A DNA stretch of 64,000 bases from Otis tarda (taxonomy: Eukaryota > Chordata > Aves > Otidiformes > Otididae). Below, one piece after another: positions 30,401-42,400 of the stretch. How positions within the stretch are numbered: position 1 is the first letter of the stretch; the number at the start of each line of letters is the position of its first letter. The notes beneath the pieces were generated by a model. The model was not told the DNA's origin and searched no databases. It was given only the letters and a program-made list of their open reading frames with translations. The translations under genes were made by a program, and so were the position numbers. The DNA lies in contig CM048576.1 of NCBI GenBank assembly GCA_026413225.1, positions 132,501-196,500 of the forward strand. Direction: 5' to 3'.

Positions 30401-33400
30401 CTTGTCCTCCCCGTCGAGGAGGGAGGTGAGATCCAGGTTCACCTGCCGGGGGAGAGGAATGAGGAGAGAATTGACTAAAACCAGTGGTTGGCAACCCAAA
30501 AACCAAGAAAAAAACAACCCCAAAAATGAGCAAAACCAACCAAAAATGGGAGTGGGGCAAGTGCAAAAAACAAACACTTGCAGTGAGTGTCCAAAATGCA
30601 TCTCTTCCCCCAAAAAATGCATTAAATTAAATTATTTATTTATTTTTACCAATGCTTTGCAACATGGGCTGCTTCTCCCTGTGACGGCACAGGCACAACT
30701 GGGGAGTGTCGTGCTGATGCCACAACAGTTTTCAGTGCGCAATTACGGGGGAAAAACACTTTTCTCTTAAAAAAACACAAAAAAAAACCCCACAGAAAAG
30801 GTGACTTTCTAAACCTGAAGTTAAAACTCTGCCACTCATTAACTCCTAGCAAACTTGGGTTCCTCACCCAGCAGATTCCCACCATGAGGACAAACATGCC
30901 CATTGATTGAAAAATAAAAAAATTAAAAATAAACATCTTGCTGCAAGATGAGTTTTAATGAGGTTATGGGAACTGAACTGAAATCTCAATGCTTGAGTTA
31001 AAAAGGGATTTTTTTTTTAAATTTTTTTTTTTCCCCCCAGCTCTTCATCAAAACACTTCTCCTGGATGAATTAAACATCAGGCTAGCAGGTCCCTGTGAT
31101 TCCCTTGGGCTCCAGCTGAATAAATCACGCCGGCAGTGCAGGAAGAGCATCCGGAGGTGCTTGTCTGGAGCTCTCTCCCTGCCCTGATATTCCCTGCGCG
31201 TGTGTTTTTCTGTTTTTCCCACCATGGAGGGCTTTGCTGCAAGATTTAAGCCTGCAACAGTGAGATATTAAAGAAAGAAATTTTAAAAAGCATTGTGCAG
31301 GCAATAAAACCTACCAGGGGGGTGCCATCTGCTTCCAAAACGCCTGGTTTTTTGTTTTTTTTTTTTCAAAAAGGCTCCTGAAATTAAATTGGGGCTTTTC
31401 AGAAAAAAAATTTGCATGGGAGGATTTTTACCGATTTGTCCCCGGGAAACAGCATAGCAGAAATTTATGGGTTTTTTCCCAAATTCCTGAGGAATGAGGA
31501 TTTGGAAGAGATCACGGGCAACACAGCCAACGGGCACAGCAAGTTGTCCTTATAAATCCATTTCTACCCCAAACTGTCACCTTATTGCAAGAATGCAGCC
31601 ACACGGGGAGACCCCATGTAGTTACTTGCAATGACAAAATATGGAATAAAACCAGAAGAAATGGCTAAAAAATACCCCCAAATCCATACAACCAGGAAAA
31701 AAAAAAGCCTTTCTCATGAATGGTGTGATTGTCATACTGGACAGGCGATGCTGGTGATCCCAGATCCATAATATTATAGCAATAATATATAATATAATAT
31801 AACATAATATGATATAATAGTAATAATTTATATTATATTACTATATTGTATATTATAATATATTATATAATGTGATATAATATAATATATAATAAATACC
31901 ATGTCACATCCTATCATATTCTATATATTATCTTTTATATGCTATATATTATAATATTAGATAATGTCACAATAAAATAAGCATTGCTATAATTTGTTAG
32001 GTTGTTGCTATAATTTGTTAGGTATCCCAAAGGCACCCAGCAGATGGATTTAATAAATGTTTCTTGCTAATTAAAAATGTAGGACACGCCAAGGGCTGAA
32101 TTTATGGAGAAACTGGGGTTTTTGCTTGCTGTAGCAGTGCAAAATATCACGGAAAATGGAATTTTGAGGTGGGACGGTCTTACCTGGGCACTGGGGATCT
32201 GCAGGGCACTGGGGGCGATGGCTTGGGTGAGGACCTGGCCCGTCACCATCGTCACGGGCTGGTACAAGGCTCCACCTATGGAAAAAAAGGCTCGTGGGGG
32301 TACCGAACCCCTAAATTCCTAACCCTTCCTGGGAGCTTCCCCCGTGGTCCCTACCCGGCACGGTAGGCGAGCTGCTGCTGGCACTCATGGCCAAGTTGCC
32401 CGGCGGTAGTGCAGCTGCCGGCACCACGATGCCTGGCGGTGGGTTGGAGGCAGGCGGCAGTGCCGCTGGTGAGCTCTGCAGCATCTCCTGCGGAAAAAAA
32501 AATATTAAAACCACGCACTTTAACACATGGCAGGAGCATGCAAGGTTTTCATTTTCCCCCTCCGACAAATTTGCCGCATTCCCTATTTTTTTTTCTCTAG
32601 TGGTTCAACAGGCAAAATTGCAGAAAAAGGGATTTTTCAGCTTGTTGCAATTGCAAAAAAAAGATGGAAAAATAAGGATTTACACTTAGGAAAGCTCCCA
32701 GTTTGCATCTTCCTCAAACTCATCCTCTTTGTGCAGCCACTATTTCCCATAAGGAAAAAGGAGAGAAAAAAAAGAGTATGAGAGACAAGAAGGAATTTCT
32801 TCAATCTTCATCTTCTTTCTATAAATTTCCTTTTTTTTTGGTGCTTTAACTAGAAATGGATGAAGCAGCATTTGCTAAAAGCCAAGGCACACATCACAGT
32901 TTCCCCTTGCCAGAATAATAGTAAAATAATGAAAATAGTAATAACTCAATTTTGAACCATTCCTTGCAGCTTTAAGCTAAATTCTTCCCAAAATTGGCAT
33001 TTTTTTAGCCAAAAGCTCTAATCTTATTATCAGCCCCAGCTCTGGAGCAGCTTTTTGCATGCAAGCAGCAATTGGAAAAAGCCCAAACCGAATGATTATT
33101 CGAGTATTTCATGCAACATTTTGGGTAGGGAATGGTGCTGCGATTGAGGATATGGGTGATGTACCACAACCTCCAGATTGGCGCGATTTTTGTGCGTAAT
33201 GGCAATAATATTTAGAAAATTATAATTTCAAAATAAGCCCAAGATAACTATATATCTCTAATTTGCCTAGCTGTAATGGAAATAGAACTGCACTCGTTTC
33301 GTGCAATAAGAATATTTTTTTCCCCTTTTCTACCCATTTTCCCATTCTGCATCACTTCCCTGGTATCTAGCTAGTTCTCAATTGTTGAACAAAATTGTTG

Positions 33401-36400
33401 AACAACATAGGGGATTTTCTCACCTTTTTACTCCATTTCCCTTCATTTTTATGCATTTCTTCAAGAAAACTATTACTTGGTTTAAGAAAAGAGGATTTAT
33501 CTGGACTAGCGATGTGCAACGACCAGAAAAGGTGACTACACAAATGTGGTCGAGTCGGAAAAAACTGTAACTTTTCTTTTCCTTGCAATAAAACTGTAGA
33601 CATGGTAATTTGAACACACAAATCAATCAATTTTACATCACGAGATGATGCAGGTGCATTGTTTGGCGGGGAGTTAGCATATCGCTGTGTCCATGTCAAT
33701 GCATTTCTCGTTACTGAGGGGGAAAAAAAAAAGACATTTTTGGTCCTTTTTTTTTTGCTTTTCCTCCTTACATTCATGCTTCTATCAGCTTTGTCCCCAT
33801 CAGTCACCATCGAATTGCCTGTGCAGAGATCACAAGTAAACTCCGCTCCCCCTGCATGCTTTTGCTGCATTTCCCCTTCCGTGATGCCAAACCCAAAATG
33901 TTGCAACCACTGCCTCTGTCGTGTTATCTTCTTCCTCTCCATCGATGATCTGAATATTATATATCTGGAAAATTTGCTGCAATTGCTGTGAATTTTTGCT
34001 TTGCCTTCCAGACATGCCTTTTCATAGCTAAATTAATTTTTAAAACACAAATATACCCACAAAATACTTGCACTTTTAAAAATACTCTTTCCCCATCGCC
34101 AGCCTTTTGGAGGAAATGGTTCTGGATTTGAAAATTGAGGATTTCTCAGCATACAGAAAGCAAAAATCAGTTGCTTTTGCATGCATTTGGATTTGGCTTT
34201 TGCTAAGCATGTGGCTAACAAGCACAGAGGAAATATTCCTATAAAACCAAATGTGGTCCTTGGAGAACCTCAAAAGCAGTCAGATGTGGCCAGGGGCAAC
34301 CAGAGAGTTAGACCAGTCTGGGGATCTCCAGCTGTCCTCTCCTGCCTCGTTTTTCCAGGATTCCTCCAAAAGAATGGCATCCAGACGATTGGTTTTGGAC
34401 GTGCATGGGGAAGAAATAATTTGGGATATCATGAAGTGGGAATAAGAAACTTCCATTTCCAGGTATAGTGGTCAAAGCCATCTTCAGAAGCTCTTTATGA
34501 TAACAAGAAATGCATTTTTTTTTTGGTTGTGTAGAGGAGAATTGTCCCAAAACACCAGCTCAGCAACATCCAAAAAGGCAGAATATTGGTAATTATTAGA
34601 AAAAGATATGAAAGAAATTAATGGTGCAACATCAATGTGAAAACAAGGGTATCCAATGCAAGTGGAGGCTCTGCCTTAACATAAATATATAGATATCTCC
34701 AAGAAGACTTTTAAAATATATTTTGCATAGTAATTGCCTTGGATCACATATGCCAGCCAAACTATATAATGCTTGCGATTTTGCTGTAGTGGAGAATGTT
34801 TTATATTTTAGGACTCAAAGAAGTTGAAATGTTTCCAGCAATTTTGAAACTTGAGTGTAAAAAAATGCATCACTAGGTGTCTCTGCAGATCTACATCTCG
34901 GCACTGACCTTCCGTGGTTCTACGGCAAAATGCAATTTCTCTGAATTAAAAGTCACTTTAATGAAGAAAAAGACCTGGTACATATTACATTGCACAAAAA
35001 AAAAAAAAATTCCTTTGTCACAATAAGGCAAGTGTCAAAGACCAAGTGCTAAAATGTAAATAAGTGCTAAAATTCAGTGCTACTTAAGCTGATGTCCTTC
35101 CCCTTGTGCTTTACGATACAGCAATTTGTTTTTAGGTGGCACATATGCATAAAAAATTCTATCCCAGCCTAACTTTGTCAGCTTTATTTGTGCTTGAGTA
35201 AAGCTGGGGAAAACTGGTTAGTTGGAGAAAAAAGAAACCTATGAGTTTGCCCAGAAAGAGTTGGCCAAACTCGAACTCATAGAATCACAGAACGGTTTGA
35301 GTTGGAAGGGACCTTCAAAGCCCACCCAGTCCAACCCCCCTGCAAGGAGCAGGGACATCTGCAACCAGATCAGGTTGCTCACAGCCCCGGCCAACCTGGC
35401 CTGGAATGTTTCCAGGGATCCGGCAGCCACCACCTCTCTGGGCAACCTGGGCCAGTGCTCCACCACCCTCAGTGTAAAAAAATTTTTTCCTAATATCTGA
35501 TCTGAATCTACCTCCCTCTATTTAAAAACCATTACCCCTTGTCCTGTCACAACAGGCCCTACTGAAGACTTTCTCCCCATCTTTCCTGCAGCCCCCTTTG
35601 GGTACTGGAAGGCCGCTCTAAGGTCTCCCCAGATCCTTCTCCAGGCTGAGCAGCTCCAACTCTCTCAGCCTGTCCTCACAGGATAGGTGCTCCAGCCCTC
35701 TGATCATCTTTGTGGCCTCCTCTGGACCCTTTCCAACTGGTCCATGTCCTTGTGTTGGGGGGTCCAGAACTGGACGCAGTACTCCAGGTGGGGTCTCACC
35801 AGGGCAGAGTAGAGGGTCAGAATCACCTCCCTCGACCTGCTGGCCACGCTCCTCTTGATGCAGCCCAGGATGCGGTTGGCCTTCTGGGCCGCAAGGGCGC
35901 ATTGCCCACTCATGTTGAGCCTCTCGTCCACCAGCACTCCCAAGTCCTTCTCCTCAGGACTGGTCTCCATCCATTCCCCACCCAGCCTGGATTTGTGCCT
36001 GGGATTGCCACGACCCAGGTGCAGGACCTTGCCCTTGGCCTGGTTGAACTCCATGAGGTTGGCACGGGCCCACCTCTCCAGCCTGTCCAGGTCCCTCTGG
36101 ATGGCATCTCTCCCTTCCAGCGTGCCGACGGCACCACACAGCTTGGTGTCATTGGTGAACTTGCTGAGGTTGCACTCTACCCCACTGTCCTTGTCGCCGA
36201 CAAAGATGTTGAACAGGGCCAGGCTCAACACGGACCTCTGAGGGACGCCACTCGTGACCAGTCTCCACTTGGACATCAAGCCGTTAACCACCACTCCCTG
36301 AGTGCGGCCATCCAGCCAACTCCTTATCCACCGAGTGGTCCGTCCATCAAACCCATGTCTCTCCAGTTTAGAGAGAAGGATGTCGTGTGGGACAGTGTCA

Positions 36401-39400
36401 AAAGCTTTGCACAAGCCCAGGTAGATGATGTCTGTTGCTCATCCCTTGTACACCGATGCTGTCACCCTGTCACAGAAGGCCACCAAATTGGTCAAGCACG
36501 ATCTGCTCTTGGTGAAGCCATGTTGGCTGTCACCACCTCCTTGCTCTCCATGTGCCTTAGCATGGTTTCCAGGAGAATCTGCTCCATGACCTTGCCAGGC
36601 ACGGAGGTGAGGCTGACCGGCCTGTAGTTGCCCGGGTCTTCCTTGTTTCCCTTTTTAGAAATTGGGGTTATGTTCCCTCTCTTCCAGTCATCGGGGACCT
36701 CACCAGACCGCCACGACTTCTCAAATACAATGGCCAGAGCCTTGGCAACTTCATACGCCTGTTCCCTCAGGACCCGTGGATGGATCTCATCAGGTCCCAT
36801 GGACTTGTGCACCTTCAGGTTCCTCAGATGATCCCGAACCTGCTCTTCCAGTACAGTGGGCGGTTCTTCATCCTTGCAGTCCCAGCTTGTGCCTTCCACA
36901 GCTTGGGTGGTGGGACAAGAGCCCTTATCAGTGAAGACTGATGCAAAAAAGTCATTGAGTACCTCAGCCTTCTCCATGTCCTGGGTAACCAGGTCACCAG
37001 TTTCCTTCCAGAGGGGACCTACATTCTCCCTGGACCTCCTTTTGTCCCCTACATACCTATAGAAGCCTTGTGTGTTGTTTTGGACATCCCTGGCCAGATT
37101 CAATTCCATCAGGGCTTTAGCCTTCCTCACCTGATCCCTGGCCACTCGCACAGCCTCTTTGTAGACCTCCCAGGCTACCTGTCCCCACTTCCATCCTCTA
37201 TAGGCTTCCTTCTTTACTTTCAGTTGGTCCAGGAGCTCCTTGCTCATCCACACAGGCCTCCTCACCTTTTTGCCTGACTTGTTCTTCATCGGGATGCATC
37301 ACTGCCAAGCCTTGATTCATAGGGCTCCTTCATGAATGGATGGGTGGATGGATGGAGATGAAAAAATAGTTGGCTTTAAATAACAGAGACATCTAGGCCT
37401 GTCCACAGGGTAAACTTGGATAAATTAAGATCTACAGAGAAGTACTTCATAGTATCAGGCAAACCCAACCATCAGCCTCCAACCATTAGCAAGATGAGGA
37501 GGAAGACAAGAAGAAGAAATGCTGCCCTGAAAATGCACATATAAACATTGACAATTGGCTGCAATTCTCGCACAAAATGAGAGCTGAAAAATGCAAGATT
37601 TTATCCAATTCGAACATCCCTGGCAATGCTGTGGTTTCCAATATGATTGGCTTCCTAGTGGGTTTTTTCTTGCAAGTGAGGTCAACTGGAGAGCAGTCAG
37701 GGCCACTTTGATGTCAAAGGGAAGTTGAAATGATTTACTTTAAGTGTTGGGTTAAATTGGCTTCTCCCCCTGCTCCATGCAACAAGCATCTCCCCTCTCC
37801 TATCCTTATCTGAAAAACTAAAAAAATTTCATTAAATGGAGGGAGTTTAAAAGGATCTGATGAGGACTCAAGGGACAGGAATGAAGCCAAGTGAAAAGCA
37901 ACCAAGAAAAATGGAAGAAGGGGATGGTGGATTGGTGGATTTGCAGGCCAAAGAGGCTAAAACTGCTCCGCCAATTGAAGTGGAGCACAACATGAGAAAG
38001 TGATGGAGAAAAAGGGTAGAAAAGTGTCTCTAAGGAAATGAAGGTTCAAGGAAGGCTCAACACATAGGAAAACCCCCTAACTTTTCACCTAGACTTGGCC
38101 AATGCCAGGAGTCATCCCCAGACTTGGTGACATGAGAAGATTTCAGCAACAGTCAAAACACCTGTTTGGGTGCTCTCTCATCTTTCTGTCGCTTCCAGGC
38201 TGTCCTGGTTCTGGCTAGGATAGAGTTAATATTCACCTGAGCTGGGTGGAGAACTGAAGCTGGTAGCCCCTATGGCTGGGATTATTAACTAATCAGCTAA
38301 CAGCTGGGGTTAATTTACCCAAATTAGCCAAAGGGCTATTCCATCCCATCTGCCATCATGCTCAGTGTATCAGTGAGGAGGGTGCTGAGGGGAGTCTCCT
38401 GCTACTTGGAAGGAACTAGGTGTGGAGATTTGTGGTGAGCCATTGTACTGCATTTGTTTTCCATCTCTGTTTTGCTTTCTTCAGCTCTCTGGAGCATCCC
38501 CAGTTCTTAAATCTCAACTGATGGACATAGAGTATTTCCACCCTCTTTTTTTTTAAGCCTTATCCATGCAAACTCAAACTTCTACTCAATGAGTCGAAGC
38601 ACTGAGGCACTTGATGTTGTTTAGTTGGATAATTAGAAAAAAATTGCCATTGTATCGTCATCCTCATCCAATGACCAGGTGAGATGGTGTTACCTTCTGG
38701 TCTAGCACCATTAATATTTTGGCTCCTATTGCCTGCTGAAAATCCCTTCGTCGCTGAGCCAGCATTTCCCCTTCCAGCTGGGTCTTTCCTGAGTGCGTTT
38801 CCATTTATTTAGCAACTACCTCCAAATCCTCACTTGAATTTCTCAACTTTAGAGTCTTGCTGAGAAAGGAAACATCAACAGCTCTGGGTTTGCCAGGATC
38901 AGAGGCTCTTGGTACCTCTCCATGGGCCTGATTATTTTCCAAAGACTTGTGCTAATTTTCTGATACGATCCCCACCTCTTTGTGAAGCACTAAATCCTCA
39001 TTACTTTTCCTGACCGATGCATTCTAATTAGATCAACACTTTAAAAAAAAAAAAAAAAAAGAGGGAAAAAAAAATCACAATAGCCACAGGACAGCTTTCC
39101 ATCTCATTAACTCCCTCACTTATTATTTTCATGAAAATTACTGATAAAAAACGCGCATCTCCATTTGCTGGGAGCGGGAGCTTCGTCGGCTCATATCTTA
39201 ACATCTCTCTCATCACCCGGGATGCGAGCTGTTGCCATGGTGACGCACAATAATAGAAACTAATAAATTACAAACGAGATGCTCGTTGAGCAATTATTGT
39301 TCTCTTTTATGCAAGTGTCTTGCTAATTTTGATCATAAGGAATGCTACCATAAAGCAGCGAAGGGATAATAAGTCTATTTCTAGAGATTATTAGAAAATA

Positions 39401-42400
39401 GAGAGAAGGTGGTTTTTTTTTAGATCAATGATTAAGTGGTTTGGTGCTTTCAGGAAACCTAAAGAAGAAATAAAACTTTATGGGGGGTTTTTCCCTGCCC
39501 ACGCTGGGGGAAGAAAGTGATTGCAAGCATTGGGAACTTCAAACTCTGCAGTTGGCTGAGCTGCTAAAATAATATTTTTTTTTTCCTTTCCACCAACCTA
39601 AAAATGCCCTGAAAAGCCCCCCAAAAGCTGTCTTCTTTTGGGGGAGAATCTCAAGAGCTGCCTGTGAACACCTTGGCTTATTTTGAATTGGCTACAGTTA
39701 TTTCTGGTGGGATTGTGCAACCCCTGATTTAATTTTCCCCAAACCAAAATCCTGTACCTGAGACACATAACGTTGCATCAAGGAAGTTTTCTGGGATGCA
39801 ACCAGCCAGCATTTATTCCCTGCACTGCAAATTCACATGAAAACCCCAACCCACGGGCAACTTTTTTTTCCCAAATATTAAGTTTAAAATCCCTTATTTT
39901 GTCCCAAAAGCCACCAAGGTGCAGCCTTGGCTTGGCCACTTCAGTTGATATTTCCGCAGTTCTTGGACATCTCCTTGTACTTTCCCACTGTGCTTGAGGC
40001 ACCAAATATTTCCTTCTCCCAGCTAAAACCCAAATTATGCAAAAAAAAAAAGGCAAGGTGAAAATGTTGATCACGCTGGGGGAGAGCTGCAAGATGCGAT
40101 GGGGAAAAAAAGGAGCAATGAAGCCAAAAAGGATTATCTGAGACCCAAAAATCCATTGAGTTGCCTTGAAACAAAGTCAAGAATGGGCAAAAAGGAAGCG
40201 GTGGAGAAAATCATGGTGTTTCTGTCCCTTCTACCAGCATATAGTATTTTTTAATTAAAAAAATGCAAATTTCTTGTCAATTTTCCCACACGCTTTCATG
40301 GCCTCTGCAATTCCTTACCCCACATTTCATTGCTGCAACATAAGAGTTTAGGGGAAGTCCTTGTCTCTCCCTTTTGCAGAGACACAAACACTGGGTTTGC
40401 ACCCCAGCAAAACCCATGAAAAAAAAAGCCATGAAAAAAACACTTCAAAAAGAAAAAAAAATTGCTGCAGAATCATTTATTGCACCATATGCACAAGATA
40501 TGGGTTATTTTTAATTATTTTCCTCGTTTGGGGATGGTTTTTGATGAATTTCCAGGAGGCCACAAGAGTCGTGGAGCAACCCCCAAACCTCATTGGCCCA
40601 ACTTGCCCATTGGCCAAGGTGCCACGATGGGGATTACAGGTGATTATGAAGGTGTTACCTGGGGGTGGAGGCTGATGGAGGAGGGGTTGGGGGAGTAGGG
40701 CCCCCCCAGATCGTTCCTGAGTAGGTTATCGCTGTGCATCTTGGTTTTGAGGCAGGTGATGTAGCGGTTGCAAAAGTCCTTGCACAACTCGTTGACCTTC
40801 TCCAGCTCCAGAAGGTGGATGCGCAGCACCTGGATTGCCTTCACCATCTACACAAGGACACAATGGCAGAATTAAAATCACTTTTTTCCTCGACACATTG
40901 AAAAAAAAAAAACCAGTAGATCACTTAAATGCATTTCCTTTCTAAACACACCAAAAAAAGGGAAAAAACCCAAGATTCTTACCCAAAGCCCATCCCAGAG
41001 CCTATCTCTCTGCACCTCCACATTTCTTTTCCCTCCCCATCAATCATACCTCTGAAATCTCAAGAGGCAAAAATTCACAAAATTCACCGTTGCCTTCATG
41101 GGTATTGCTCCCCGTGCTCAGAAAAAGTCCAAGTCAAAGCCCTGACTGTCAAAAAGTGTTTGCTTATTCTCCAGAGGCCACTTCTAACAAGATTATGGGG
41201 CTGCAACTCCACTGTAAGCTGTTGCTGGTGCAAAGCCTGGGCCTCATTAAAACATACCCCATAAATGTTAAAAAATTTACACATAAAACATTCCTCTCGC
41301 CAAGCTGAAACCTTAAGTTTTACAGCTGCCGTTTGAAATCTTGCATAATATATAAAATTTCAGCTATTCACTCCGGGGCAATAAATCCGGTTTTATGTAA
41401 CAAAGCGTCTTTGCATTTCAAAGGGTGTTTTTAACTTGCAAATTTTAGTGGTCATCTTTACAAACTGTGAGTCACCATGTTTGGGAAACTTCCCGAAAAA
41501 TCCAGGGCCAAACTGAGGTGGCGGCTTCACGATGCAGTTAGTGAATTTTTGGTTGGCAAACAACAAGGATGATAGGTTGTGGCTGGAAAAAAAAAATTTT
41601 TTTTTGCTTTTTGGGCTTTTTTTTTTCCCCCCCTCTTTTTTTCTTCCTCTGCAGTTGGCACAAGCAAAGCACAAGGTGGAGGCATCACGCCCCAAGTCTC
41701 CGCATCCTCCCAGGGCTCAGCGGCCATGAAAGTCAATATTCAAGGGCAAAGGCAAGAAGACCTGACACATATATGTATAAAAAATAAATCTCTCAATTAT
41801 CTCAGCTCATTTGCTTAGGGTCTCATTTTATGTCCCTGCTCCGCTGCGCCGTATATCTGTCCGGATAAAGAGTTACAGTCCGACGGCGTACGTGCACGGG
41901 GTTGTAAAAAATACAGATGCTGAATTAATTGACTGTGTGGCACTCGGCAGCTGATTGAGTTGATAATGGTGAGATCTGACCTTTTTCTAATTTCTAATTA
42001 TGTGCATCTTGGCGGTGAGGAATACATGACTCTTATTCTAATGATAGCTAATGCCACTGGTCTTTTCATCCCTGCTTTGCCATCGCCGATTTCTGGGGAA
42101 TCAGTGGTATTGAAGGAAAAAAAAAAAAAAAAAAAAAAAGCAAAAAAAGGACAATGGAAATATGGAAAAAATGTCTGCTTAGGAACAGGTTGAAATGGTG
42201 AGTTTTGGGCACTGCAAGATTTCTTCACCCAAAATTCCCTCCAGCTGGTGCTTCCCACCAACAGGAACGGTCCTTCTTCAGCATCACGTTAACCATCTCC
42301 TCTGTCTTAATGAAGGACAGCCACACTGAGCGACTTGGATGGCTTTTGGACAAGTTTTGGGCATTAAATTAGAATATATACATACAGATATGTCCTAGAA

